A stretch of DNA of 64,000 nt from Trachythela sp. YZ-2020. Lineage: Eukaryota; Cnidaria; Anthozoa; Malacalcyonacea; Clavulariidae. The notes below the pieces were generated by a model that saw only the letters and a program-made list of their open reading frames with translations, was not told where the DNA came from and ran no database searches. A program made the position numbers and the translations under genes. Below are positions 1 to 12,114 of this stretch, in pieces. The first letter of the stretch is position 1, and the number at the start of each line of letters is the position of its first letter. Location of the stretch: positions 248,001 to 312,000 of the forward strand of contig JADLSH010000217.1 of NCBI GenBank assembly GCA_016169945.1, read 5' to 3'.

Positions 1-281
1 CACCCATACAGTCTTACCACTCTGTGTGCATCCTGCTAGGATACAAGTAAAGGGGTGTTGCAGAACTGTAGATCCATTAACCGTAAAGTATTGTTGTGCA
101 AGATTACGATTTTTATTCACATGAATAGTCTTCTTGTGGCGAAGACGATTACTTGTATTTACAAAGGATTTGCGCGCCGCAAACGTCGCACTCATAGGAC
201 ATGTTTACTCTTCAAGAACCACAGTAGAATGGTTTGAAACAAGGGCGATGAGATATATTTATATCAGTGACAATACATATA

Positions 282-2171
282 GTCCATGACTATGACTATA
301 GTCCATGACTATGACTATAGATTATAGACTATAGACTATAGACTATAGACTATAGACTATAGACTATAGACTATAGACTATAGACTATAGACTATAGACT
401 ATAGACTATAGACTATAGACTATAGACTATAGACTATAGACTATAGACTATAGACTATAGACTATAGACTATAGACTATAGACTATAGACTATAGACTAT
501 AGACTATAGACTATAGACTATAGACTATAGACTATAGACTATAGACTATAGACTATAGACTATAGACTATAGACTATAGACTATAGACTATAGACTATAG
601 ACTATAGGCTATAGGCTATAGGCTATAGGCTATAGACTATAGACTATAGACTATAGACTATAGACTATAGACTATAGACTATAGACTATAGACTATAGAC
701 TATAGACTATAGACTATAGACTATAGACTATAGACTATAGACTATAGACTATAGACTATAGACTATAGACTATAGACTATAGACTATAGACTATAGACTA
801 TAGACTATAGACTATAGACTATAGACTATAGACTATAGACTATAGACTATAGACTATAGACTATAGACTATAGACTATAGACTATAGACTATAGACTATA
901 GACTATAGACTATAGACTATATACTCTAGACTCTAGACTCTAGACTCTAGACTCTAGACTCTAGACTCTAGACTCTAGACTCTAGACTCTAGACTCTAGA
1001 CTCTAGACTCTAGACTATAGACTCTAGACTCTAGACTCTAGACTCTAGACTCTAGACTCTAGACTCTAGACTCTAGACTCTAGACTCTAGACTCTAGACT
1101 CTAGACTCTAGACTCTAGACTCTAGACTATAGACTCTAGACTATAGACTATAGACTATAGACTATAGACTATAGACTATAGACTATAGACTATAGACTAT
1201 AGACTATAGACTATAGACTATAGACTATATACTCTAGACTATAGACTCTAGACTCTAGACTCTAGACTATATACTCTAGACTCTAGACTCTAGACTCTAG
1301 ACTCTAGACTCTAGACTCTAGACTCTAGACTCTAGACTCTAGACTCTAGACTCTAGACTCTAGACTCTAGACTCTAGACTCTAGACTCTAGACTCTAGAC
1401 TCTAGACTCTAGACTCTAGACTCTAGACTCTAGACTCTAGACTCTAGACTATACGCTATACGCTATACGCTATAGACTATAGACTATAGACTATAGACTA
1501 TAGACTATAGACTATAGACTATAGACTATAGACTATAGACTATAGACTATAGACTATAGACTATAGACTATAGACTATAGACTATAGACTATAGACTATA
1601 GACTATAGACTATAGACTATAGACTATAGACTATAGACTATAGACTATAGACTATAGACTATAGACTATAGACTATAGACTATAGACTATAGACTATAGA
1701 CTATAGACTATAGACTATAGACTATAGACTATAGACTATAGACTATAGACTATAGACTATAGACTATAGACTATAGGCTATAGACTATAGACTATAGACT
1801 ATAGACTATAGACTATAGACTATAGACTATAGACTATAGACTATAGACTATAGACTATAGACTATAGACTATAGACTATAGACTATAGACTATAGACTAT
1901 AGACTATAGACTATAGACTATAGACTATAGACTATAGACTATAGACTATAGACTATAGACTATAGACTATAGACTATAGACTATAGACTATAGACTATAG
2001 ACTATAGACTATAGACTATAGACTATAGACTATAGACTATAGACTATAGACTATAGACTATAGACTATAGACTATAGACTATAGACTATAGACTATAGAC
2101 TATAGACTATAGACTATAGACAATAGACTATGACTATGACTATGACTATGACTATGACTATGACTATGACT
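282..2171. repeat. 7-bp satellite (GACTATA/GACTCTA)n
   Basis: About 1.9 kb of uninterrupted heptamers. The main unit is GACTATA. A second variant, GACTCTA, forms homogeneous blocks around 925-1125 and 1240-1445. Short runs of GGCTATA (near 605-635) and of a CGCTATA-like variant (near 1450-1470) also occur. The end near 2128-2171 degrades into a hexamer (ACTATG). Both main units contain the palindromes CTATAG or TCTAGA, so single strands can fold. The block structure fits repeated local expansion of variant units. No ORF or gene is supported. The flank at 1-281 shows nothing recognisable. Confidence 0.97.
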
Positions 2172-2500
2172 GTTCCGTCCGCACCATAGACAGAATAGTA
2201 CATTAATATTCTGAAGTTACGTAATTTACATTTGTTGACATTAGCCAATCAGATTGCGCGAAATCCATGTGCTCGCGTAGAACTTGCGAGCGGCTTTGCT
2301 GGGGGGTGATTTTGTTTTGATCGAAGGCGAGTACAAAAATACGAATTTATATTGATTTATGTTATGTTGAAGTAAAAATGCAAAACTATATGTTGTTTGT
2401 CTCGTTTAATCTGACTATGTGATCGAGTTAGCCGAAACATTGGTCTTTATTCGAGCCGGATCTTGAATCAGCGATGAAATACAGTGCCCAAAACGAAGTG

Positions 2501-5150
2501 AAAAATATATTATGTCGGTTTCAAACTTGTAGGCGATACCGAAAATATAAACGAGAACGGTGACAGCACCAAACAAATCGAAGATAATAGCACGCAAATC
2601 CAAGGCATTAAAGGAGAAAGATCTCAAGAAAAATCATGTGTTACTCGCTGTATTACGAAGCTAAACAAACTTATACAAGAGAAAGGGAGCAGAACACAGA
2701 TTAAAGATGTTATTACTAAAATTGAACGCCAAGTTGAAGCTGCAAGTTCGTGTAATCGCAGACTTTATAAACTTCTCCCCGAGGAGGAGCATAGCTCCAT
2801 CGTGAAATGGTTTGAAGAAGTAGCTGAAAAGGCAGATGATGCTTTAACGAAAGCACACACTCACCTCGAAGAACGTATTGACGAACCCCCCTCGCTATCC
2901 GGTTCAAAACAAGAAGCGAAATCGACAACGTCGTCTACATCGAAGATTTCAATTCGAGCTGCCGAAGCCCGACGCAAGGCACAAATCGCACAATTGAAAC
3001 TTAAACAAGTAGAAGAAGAATTCAGTCGACGAGATGAACTTGAACGTAGCGAAAGGGAACGATTATTTCAAATGCAACAAGCCTCTATCGAACATGAACG
3101 TCTCGAAAAGAAAGAACGCCAAAGACGCCATATACAAGAGGCAAAGGATTCGGCAGCCCAAGCAGAACTCGAAGCTCATCTCATAAACGTTGAAGAGCAG
3201 CCCGGCAGCGATGGCTCGGAGAATTTACAGCGAAGACTTAGAGATTTTAACGAACAATCTCACGTAAATAATGGTGTTGACGAACGGGTAAACGACGACA
3301 TCGCGAGCAAAGAATTCCATCCGCCGGAAGGAGCCGAGCATAAATCGATCATTTCCGATGACAAAGCGAAGTCGACAGCTTCGTGGATTGCCGGTTTACG
3401 TACGCCCCCGAAGAACGAATCGACCGCTGAAACTAATTTAAAGACGCCTCGGACTCAATCTCCATTCTTGAAGTCGCTACCCAAACTAACACTTTATAAA
3501 TTCGATGGTGATGCCCTAAAGTGGACTGATTGGGTAGGCATGTTTTACGCAATAATCCATCGCTCTGAGATGTCTTCGTTCGAGAAAATGACACACCTTC
3601 AGCAGAACGTAGTCGGAAAGGCAAAGGCTGTTATTGCCGGGTTTCGATACAACGGCAACCTTTACCACGAAGGGCTGAAATGTTTGGAAGCTCGGTTTGG
3701 AAAACCTCACATCGTGGTTCAAGCCCATCTTGACGCACTTACGAAACTTCCTCCAGTCGTGGAGGGGGTCCCCAGCAGTGTTTCATCATTTTCCACCGCT
3801 ATAAACAATATTGTCTGGACGTTTAAGGATCTTGATTACCTAGACGATCTAAAGGCTGCAAGCAACGTGAGATCTGCAGTTGAGAAATTGCCATCATCCA
3901 TGATCTTAAAATGGAACGAACATTTAGTTTCTCACAAGGCTTCACGACCCACGCTCATTACCCTCGGAGATTGGCTACAACAACAAACTGAAGCACACGA
4001 ATTACTGCCAATAAAGCCAAGGCAACTTCAGTTCAAAGGTGATCGGCACACCAAGCACACCGGTGCTTCAACGAACTCGTTCGCAGCCCACAGCGAAGCA
4101 ACGACCAACATGGCTTGTCCACTGCATGATGGAAATCATCAAGTTATCTTCTGTCCCACATTTTTATCAATAACCCCCGATCAGCGAGCCGAAGTCGTAA
4201 AGGAAGCTAAACTGTGTTTTGGTTGCCTCGTAAGTGGACATCGTTCACGTGATTGCCCAACCTCGAAGCCCTGCGGCGTCGACGGATGTCCGAAAAGACA
4301 CCACCACCTTCTCCACAACGCCAAGCGAGTGTATCAAAGTCGCAGTAATGACCAACATGTTAACTCTTCCTTTGATCGTCCCCAGTCTCACGTCCTCTTG
4401 CAAGTTATTCCCGTGACCCTTCACGGGCCGGCTAAGACAGTTCGAACATTCGCTCTGCTTGATCTAGGGAGCACTTGCTCTCTTATTAAGAACGATCTTG
4501 CTAACAGCATTGGATTAACGGGTCCTTTGGAAACGATGACTTTAAATGGAATTCTACGACGCAATTCCATCATTACGAGAAAGGTCAGTTTCGGTGTAAG
4601 TTCTTCGCACAATCCGTCGCAACGTTGGGTAGTCGACCAAGCAAGAACCGTTCAAGTCACGGTACTCAAGTCACGGTACTCTTAGGAGCTGACGTATTTG
4701 ACTTGATTGTCCCCTTAGAAGTACGTACCGGTCCCAAAGGCACCCCTCGAGCCGTTCGAACCGCCCTTGGTTGGACAGCAGTCTCGCATCTACCTTCAAC
4801 TGATGTTGGAGGACACATTTTAAAGGTCCATGTAACTACACCTAATGACGATCTGCGGCACCAAGTCCAACAATGGTGGCAGACAGAGTCCTTTGGCTGC
4901 AAATACACGGAAAGGACATCACGTTCAATTGAAGATCAACAAGCGTTGGAAATCTTGGAAGCGACTACAAAGAAATGCGGCGATCGTTACGAAACCGGTC
5001 TTCTTTGGAAAAACACTGATACGAAACTATCAAACAATCGCATGGTGGCAGAACGACAGCTACAATCCTTGGAAAAGAGACTTTCCAGAGACAAAGATCT
5101 CGCACCAGAAGACAATTGACAATGATGTAGAGAAGGGGTACCTATGTGCG
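2501..5150 (+). pseudogene. BEL/Pao retrotransposon gag-pol fragment
   Basis: Broken gag-protease-start-of-pol of a BEL/Pao LTR retrotransposon. The main open stretch (2802-4685) begins at a GTG, and the same frame is open back to a stop near 2500, so the true start is not visible. In order it shows a charged coiled-coil segment (about 2930-3190), a DUF1759-like gag domain (from about 3480, LYKFDGDALKWTDW), a Cys/His zinc-knuckle region (about 4215-4310, CFGCLVSGHRSRDC) and a retropepsin-like DUF1758 segment. Its active-site triad reads DLG instead of the expected DSG/DTG, so the protease is probably dead. Reading then shifts near 4670 into 4625-5119 (LLGADVFDLI, RTALGW) and again near 5110 into a short EKGYL segment, where homology stops before the reverse transcriptase. 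No LTR was found. It is distinct in sequence from the BEL element at 22.8-28.8 kb. Confidence 0.85.
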
Positions 5151-6061
5151 TCCGGTGACGGGTTTGGTATAATTGCAAACATGTGGAGAGAATTTCGGGC
5201 TCCTATCCTCCTACAGCCTGAGAAAGTTATTAAGATAACACTGGCAACACTTATATTGCACGATTTTCTTAAGTATACATGCAACTGCTTGCATTTGCAA
5301 GAGCTATTGACACGAGGGGCACCAGAATGGTGGGGGACAAAAGGGTCAATTTTCCCCCAAGGCCCCAGCTAAAAGGACCCCCCCCCCGACAAAAAGAATA
5401 AGATGTGTGCATAGATATTACTGTCAAATGGTCTGCCATAATGCAGGAATTTGGCATTCCTGAGAACTCAGATTCCAAAATTTTCCAGAACCCCCAAAAC
5501 TGATAATACTACATTTAAGACTAAAGGATGTAATCTAGCTAATTGTCCTAAAAGTTCAAGAATATGGAAATTTGTTTCTAATGGAGCACATGACCTCAAA
5601 GATATCTGACGATGGAGAATCATTAGGGCCAGGCATATAACAGGGCATCTTTTACTGACAAACATACAACAGGTATCTTTTAAGAATTTGTCAGTGGAGG
5701 GGCCATCAACTTGAAAAAGAGGGGGTCTGAGTGTCCATTTGAGTGTCTGTGGCTTTATTTTCTACATATTATACACAACCTTTTAATATATTTCATCCCC
5801 TAGACAAAGGTTTGGTCATGCCAATATTAAAACACTCTTCTTAACTAAGTTACACATCCTTCTTTGCTTAATATTTTAGACAGAAGGGACAGGGAAGTCA
5901 ACATAGTTTGCTGAGAGGGATTTGCACCCTAGTTTATATGTTAAAAGAGGCCATGCAATACAATCAGTTTTAAGAATTTCACTGTGTACTTTGTTCACTG
6001 CACTGTATGACATGTGTATGACTTGATGTTCATTTCACTCTGGCCCATTGAACTATAATAG
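5151..6061. other. no gene seen
   Basis: About 0.9 kb of AT-rich DNA with C-, A- and G-runs. No coding segment, tRNA or clear repeat boundary could be supported. It may include decayed retrotransposon sequence downstream of the truncated BEL copy. Confidence 0.6.
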
Positions 6062-6474
6062 ACTGGAACGCTAACGCAGGGGGGGGGGGATTCAAGCCAG
6101 CTTAATTGAGTTTTTCTGAGGTTTGAGTTGGAATACTTAACGCCGAACATTGGGCTGTATATGAAATTGAAGCTATTAAAAAGTTATATTTGATATAAAA
6201 ACTTCAAAACTTTAGGTAATAAGGAAATACTTAAAATTTTGAGGGAAATTTACAAAGGCCGTAATTTACAAAATTGCGGTTGTTTTTGTATTTTTTATGT
6301 ATTTCCATTTCGCCTAAAGTCTTGAAGTTTTTATATCAAATATAACTTTTTAATAGCTTCAATTTCATATCCAGCTCAATGTTCGCCGTTAAGTATTTCA
6401 ACTCAAACCTCCTACTCAACCTAGGTTGGCTTCAACGAATCATAGGACTTGTTCATAGGAGTTAGCGTTCCAGT
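6062..6474. mobile_element. foldback MITE, TIR ACTGGAACGCTAAC
   Basis: The ends are an exact inverted repeat: ACTGGAACGCTAAC at 6062-6075 and its reverse complement at 6461-6474. The inner sequence is also inverted-repeated. The block 6161-6205 (GAAATTGAAGCTATTAAAAAG and following) matches the reverse complement of about 6315-6375. The whole 413-bp unit is therefore a foldback with roughly 170-bp arms around an A/T-rich loop. It has no ORF. A target-site duplication is not clear, so the superfamily is unassigned. Confidence 0.8.
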
Positions 6475-6795
6475 TTACTTAGAGTTCACTGGTCTGGCCT
6501 GGCAGAGTATGAAGATAATGAAAAAGGTAGATTTACCCCTGGAAGCTGGCGAAATGATGTCCCCACGTTGTTTCCATCATGTAGCAACAACTTTTCAAAT
6601 GAGGCGAGAGCCATTCGTGAAGAGAACAATGAATTTTTAAGAATGAAGGCGCTGTAACGTGGCAATGCCGAATGTGTGGAATTGACTAACTTGCTTATAT
6701 ATTCAGTTTATATTTTGTTCTATAAAATTATGTAATTTAGGTAAGCGAGATTCTTGATGTAATCGGTCACTGAAAAGCCCCAACGAGGAGTGAGC

Positions 6796-8594
6796 TGCAT
6801 AATGTGTGAATAGATGAATGTATATGAATGTACAATGATTCTTCTTTTGACTCACTATTCATAACTTAAACTAAAGAGTTACACTAAATGTAAAAATAGG
6901 CATGCTGCTAGGGTAGGAAGAAAAATATTCTACTTAAACGGCAAAATTAGTTATTTTGCTAATATTCGTAACACAGTATTCAAGGTCCAATACCGGTCCC
7001 TTGACAAATAAAATTGTGTGGCATTAAACCAAGGACGGTGGGCCAGTGTGCATTGCTGCTTAATGGGTTAAATCTATTAAATAAATTATTGACTTGCATG
7101 TTCTTTTAAATAGAAGGCTGAGAAACAGGAACAAAAATATTATTATAAATGATTTTGCCTGGCAGGACAAAGTGGGTTTTAGTTTATATGATATAGGTAT
7201 ATAGACCCCAAATTTGTTTATGTTTTCAGGCAGCTAAAGAAGCATGAGTGAAATTTTACATTACAAATTTTACACTCTCATGGGTATTTTGGCCTGGCAG
7301 AAAATATAAGCGCGCTGTAGTTTAAAGGTCTGTAATGTGAATCTGGTGGCAAAATATTGATTTATCTCTATGGCAAAAACTATATACCATTACTGCCCCA
7401 CATCATGATCAAACAACTGTTCAGCAGTTAATTTAAAAAATATATTTTTCAAGTTGCATTAATTATTCCATCATGTTGAAATGCTTTAATACCTGACTGC
7501 AGTCATGTTTATAATCAAACCCAGACAAAAGAGTTGGTGATAGATATGTACTTAATGATCGGCCCCCATCTGATGAAGAAGCTGAATTTGCTGGTGATGA
7601 ACTTCTTGCATAATAAGGGAAAAATGAAATTGAGGATTCAGTATGGTGGAAGGAGAATGGAGGCATATGCTCTTGTTGAGACTGAAACGGTGAAACCATC
7701 TGTGGTTGGGACACATTTCCATTATTTGTAATGAAACCCATTTCAACTTCATGCAAAACATCATTGATTCGTTTTCTTGCTAGAACTCTTTGCATCGGAT
7801 TAAATCTTGCAAGAGTCTCTTGGACTACCTGTCCTGGACTTTCATACATGGACGAGAGTCTCTTTTGAGAACATGAACTGCTTGTTTGAAGAATTCCAAT
7901 CTGGCTTCAGCTATCTCATTCATCTTATTTTATTCTTTTTTTGTTTTTTCCAAGCTGATCGGCTATACTATCTATATCATTCTCATTTTGACTGGATGTA
8001 AGAGTAGACACTGAATTGTCAATATCTTTGCACTATTTAGTAAACTGCATCTAATCATAAAACGTCCAAGTCGGCTTGTATACAGAATCAGACCCAGTTC
8101 TCTTGCTTCCTTCGTCAAGTCCCTATCAAAAACTGTTTTCAAAAAATGCCACTGACGTTTAATATCTTCAATCGTACCACCACTTAGCATATCCAACAAC
8201 TTGTTCAATACATCTCGCAAGTTACGGTCTTTGTACTGTTCCATTTGGTGATCCCAAAGAAAGCTGTGCTCTTTGTAAAAATCAATAAGAATTTCGAACT
8301 CGTGGTCATCCCATCCTTTTCCGTTTTTATCCTCAATATCTTTTACCATTTCGTTCTTTAAATACTACATGTCTTTGAATACCTCATTTTCTCGCATTCG
8401 TTTGATCTCCCTTGTCATGGGAGTTCGAAGACTGTGAAGTAATTTCTTAATTTCTTCGACTGACATCCTGAAATGATTTGCCAAGGTTTGTGTACCTCTA
8501 CCTTATTTTTGTTTATCTTTATAAATCGCCAATGAAGAGAAATCTTTGAGAGCTAATATTAACTCCTTCTTCACTGTATGATCTGTGAGTTTAC
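6796..8594. repeat. dispersed repeat, copy 1 of MADF-gene-bearing unit
   Basis: This stretch is nearly identical to 48936-50713. The shared left edge is AATGTGTGAATAGATGAATG and the shared right edge is CTGTGAGTTTACAC. Small indels distinguish the copies. The unit contains the MADF-like gene relic on the minus strand. It is most likely part of a DNA transposon whose ends are not identified. Copy 1 continues beyond 8594 into sequence lacking in copy 2. Confidence 0.85.
7463..8349 (-). pseudogene. MADF-like DNA-binding protein relic, copy 1
   Basis: Two minus-strand open segments belong to one former gene. The upstream segment (8349-7972) looks like a MADF/Myb-SANT-type domain: acidic start, then GWDDHEFEILIDFYKEH, then DVLNKLLDML and IKRQWHFLKTVF, the spaced aromatic/hydrophobic pattern of MADF domains. 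The downstream segment (7849-7463) starts near MYESPGQVVQETLARFNPMQ and has a C-terminal helix (RVLARKRINDV) resembling the dimerisation tails of such proteins, followed by a Ser/Gln-rich tail. The frames do not join cleanly between about 7850 and 7970, so this copy is likely inactive. MADF/Myb-like proteins often accompany PIF/Harbinger transposases, but no transposase is present here. Its twin lies at 49617-50452. Confidence 0.7.
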
Positions 8595-8741
8595 ACGAGT
8601 CATTTGCAAATTTAGTGTTTTCTTGACAAGCAGCCATTTTGTTTTTCTTGCGGAGAGTGTTGTGTTCATGGGAATTAGTCAAATAGCGAGTTTTTATTGG
8701 CTGCTCAACAAAAACATTGCGAGACAAGTGGCAAGAAAGAT

Positions 8742-8950
8742 GTTACACTGTGCAATGCTTTAAAAATGCGTTGCAGCGTTGCCACGATCGTTGCGAAAAG
8801 TAGAACCTGATTCTGCTTGCAACGCTCCTTAAAACAAAAATGTTGCGTGACTTGATAATTGCGAGGCATGTTTCACCTTGCAATTTCGCGTGCAACTTGT
8901 GTCGCAACAAAATTGCGAGACAAGTTGCAAGACAAGTTGCATAGTGTAAC
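8742..8950. mobile_element. short MITE, TIR GTTACACT(G/A)TGCAA
   Basis: A 209-bp unit bounded by GTTACACTGTGCAA (8742) and the reverse complement of GTTACACTATGCAA (ending at 8950). Its interior is rich in GCAA/TTGC motifs. One of these, TTGCGAGACAAG, occurs both just outside the left end (about 8718) and inside near the right end (about 8911). No ORF. The target-site duplication is uncertain. Confidence 0.65.
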
Positions 8951-9994
8951 AGCGTCTCTATGACGTTTCAGGCTGGCTTAATACATGATCACTTTTGTGT
9001 GGTGTGGTCGAGAAATTTATGAAAGTTAATGATCTATGAGCACTGTAAATGTTCAAATAATAAATCACTGTCTTATTAAAATTGTTAATAATATTCAGTG
9101 GCGTAGCTAGCTTGAAATGAACGGTCCTGATATGTGGGGGCAGCATTCTGAGGGCAGTTTCAACCAAGAATTAACCTGACACAATCATAACAATTTTCAG
9201 TCTCACTGACTCTCACAACTCTCTCCTTAGGAAAACTAAAGGAGAGGTTCTTCCTGAAATTTCATATAATGCCTTTACCGGAGTCCAGAATTATTAGGCA
9301 AAAATAGCCGCAATTAAAATGCGCACTTTTTAATATCAACCGCAACTATTTTTTGGTATTCAAGACACAAATGGCTCATAGAGTCGTGCGAAGCTAAAAA
9401 CCCTGGCACTGTTGCGCTAAGAGAACACTCATCACGGCCCAAAAATAAGTCAGAATAGCAGTTAGCAACTTAGCAGAAATGAAGGAAGCTGATCACGTCG
9501 TTCACACAAATACTGAATAGGGAGTTTATTAATTTCAGATGTATTTGTTGACTGTTGTATTTGTTGACTGTTGTGTATCCACATCTATGTGAATATTTCC
9601 CATAGGGCCTAGAATATATCTGAATATTACATGTTACATGAATATTACATGAATAGGACTAGTCTATAAAGGACTGATCATACATATGAATAAAAATTCA
9701 GTGCATACCAAGTCTTCTGAAAGGCTTTCCCCTTCGCTTTTACTGTTAAATTCGACAATAACATTTCATTCGGCAGTTGGTCGAACAGAAAATTATTTGT
9801 TCAACAAATCGCTTATGATATCGGCTTCAATAGAAGCTGGATTCGCCAGACTTGCTGAAGCCATTGTATAAACACTCAAAGACAATATCAAATATGATAA
9901 TTACTCACCTTACACGAGTGTGTCTGGTCACGCAGAAAGCTCGCCAGAGAAAACAATACAACTCCTGCCTTCTCGAGATAGCAGGAGTTCGAAA
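8951..9994. other. no gene; hAT-like terminus at 9096
   Basis: About 1 kb without a credible coding segment. CAGTGGCGTAGCTAGC at 9096 has the look of a hAT-type terminal inverted repeat (CAGTGGCG), but no matching opposite end was found nearby, so it may be a solo or decayed end. Confidence 0.45.
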
Positions 9995-11301
9995 TGCCCG
10001 GAAATGAGCCCTTGTAGAGTTGCAGTTGCTAGGTAACAGTGAACTTACATGACAATGATACATTTTTAAAGCTTTAGATAAACAAAGAAATGAGTTTTGA
10101 AAAATTATTCCCTCATTTTGTGGAAATGTTTAGTCTTGCTGGGCAGGACGAGCAGGACCGCTAGCTATGCTACTGATAATATTACTCGCTTTCATAACGA
10201 CGCAATAACTACATCTATACACAATGCATATTGTAATTCATATTCACTAAAAACCAATAAACCATTAAATGTCGTCTTTGTTTTTATGCTTATTAGTTGA
10301 CATACATTGAATGCTGAAAAAGGCTTTATGTAAAATTCTGTCGAAACATGTTTCAGTCCATGAACTCTCCTTTATATACCTTTTCTAAACTATTGCTCCA
10401 CGAACGTTTTTCTCGCATCATTCTAACTTTGAGCGAAACGAAACAAGAATCGGGAGTACAATTTGATCCGCCGGGGCGCGAAAATTCGTTTCAAGTAGAG
10501 TTATCAGCCATTCAAGCGCAACCATCCGTGGAATAAGATTATTTCGCAGCCGGTATATCTCGCTTATAATTTCGCCGCCTGTTGGTGTGAGGCTTTAACA
10601 AACCGATTTATACTGAAGTCTGACCGATCATTTGTCCAAGCAGTTCGTTTTGACACAAAATAATTCATTGGTTCTTGAACGAATTCTAATGCCTATCACC
10701 ATTACGTTTTGAATAACCAAGTACCGTATTGATGTATAATATAAAAATCACTCAATACGAAATATATACGAAAATTCTGCGGGCTCGTTCAAACCAGTTC
10801 AACACAGTCCAACATTGGCAGTCCAACAATGCTGGACAATGTTGGATGAAAATTTTGAATAAAGTCAACCTGCAGTTCGGCAACACATTCCAACATCAGC
10901 CAACATAGTGTTCAAACAGAGCCAAATGTTGCATTCAACAATGTTGAAACAACATGCTGAACTGCTTTGAACGGTCTTCAAGTAGCTAGAAGAACTACAT
11001 AATATATAGTTCGTCTTGGCGGATGATTGTTTACGTTATATACACGAGACGAATTATCTGACGTACTGCCTTTCCCGTGACCAATTCCGCGCCTCTTGTT
11101 TAAATGGGAGGAATTAAAATAGTAACCAAACTTACCGAATACAGGGTTTAAAGAACCGAATAACTTGTTCCATAGTAAATTTGACATCAAATAACCAAGT
11201 ATATGATGGTTAGCTTGCTGTGAAGATACAGTTTACCTTAAAGTACTATCCACTGAAGTATGCAGACGACGTTTCCTACAATTGCCTACCAGAACGGCTG
11301 C
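9995..11301. repeat. dispersed non-coding repeat, copy A
   Basis: Copy A of a repeat that reappears at 34802-34850, 37468-37864 and 41918-42668 (copy B, interrupted twice). Shared landmarks are GGAAATGAGC(C/T)CTTGTAGAG, TTTTTAAAGCTTTAGATAAAC, the block around GGTGTGAGGCTTTAACAAAC (10580) and the embedded MITE at 10782. Copy A retains about 90 bp after 10085 that copy B lacks. No conserved ORF. Confidence 0.85.
10782..10977. mobile_element. MITE with imperfect TIRs, CGTTCAAA-type
   Basis: The left end GGCTCGTTCAAACCAGTTCA is the imperfect inverted repeat of the right end near 10955-10977 (TGAACTGCTTTGAACGGTC). The interior is built from CCAACATT/AATGTTGG motifs that can pair. A second copy lies in the same place of repeat copy B at 42128-42324. 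It was therefore present before the two copies separated. Confidence 0.7.
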
Positions 11302-11350
11302 CAAGTCATAGAATAAGGAATGAATAGAAGGGTCACTCCTTTGATGTTTT

Positions 11351-12114
11351 TGGCAGCCTCGTACCCAAGCACTTTAACGTGCTAAGCGGTTGCACGAAGA
11401 ACGCGCGGGACAGCACGCGAGGGGAGAAATAGAAAATTCGGCGGGAAGCGCCTGAGAGAAAATGCTTTCAAGATGGCGGTCAAAATTTGTAATCAAAATG
11501 TCAACAGAAAGATATTATGCGAATAAAGGCAATAAAACATTTTTCAAAACCATGATGTATCAAGGCAACGTGTGGAGTATTTACTACAATCTACAGCCTG
11601 GAAAGGACTAAAATATAGACACTGTATTGTATCAGTGTGACACGGATTTTAATATTGAAGGATTTTCGCAAATCACTGGACACTGAAAAATCTCAGTGGC
11701 TACACGTTTATATATTAACTTTTAATGTTGTTTCATCTGCATATTATTATTAAATTGGATAGATCGATAATACTCTATAACCTATCAAGGGAAGAATTGG
11801 GTATATTTGTATACAATGTACTCTACATGTACAACTATAAAAGTTTATATTTGCATAATATTTAGCATCAAAGCCAGAAAGGTTTTTAGCATATACTTCT
11901 TAAGAAGTGATAGACATTTCGTAAAATATTGTAGGTGCAAATATGGTGAGACTGGGGTTGCTGAAGCAGAGCAGACGTGTTTTTTAAGCTCCGCTTATAT
12001 TTCAACTAAAAGTTGCTAAAAAAGGTGTCGTAAGGAAACTAATTTAAGACTTCAAAGATACATCGCTTAGTTTATCGTCCTAGTTTATCGTTGCTTTGAA
12101 ACGAGCTTTATACT
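11351..12114 (+). promoter_or_regulatory. putative LINE 5' region with YY1-like motif
   Basis: Non-coding block upstream of the LINE ORF at 12115. It starts with GCAGCCTCGTACCCAAGC, is locally CpG-rich (about 11390-11490) and contains CAAGATGGCGG (11470-11479), a YY1-like site. Human L1 has a YY1 site in its 5' UTR, so a promoter role is a reasonable inference. The link to the LINE is positional only, and no transcription start is visible. Confidence 0.35.

Noticed and set aside
282..2171. Telomeric repeat
   Set aside because: The unit is a 7-mer of GACTATA type without G-runs. It does not match animal telomere repeats and lies inside the sequence.
4421..4908. Minus-strand ORFs opposite the first BEL copy
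   Set aside because: They are shadows of the plus-strand gag-protease coding sequence and show no domain of their own.
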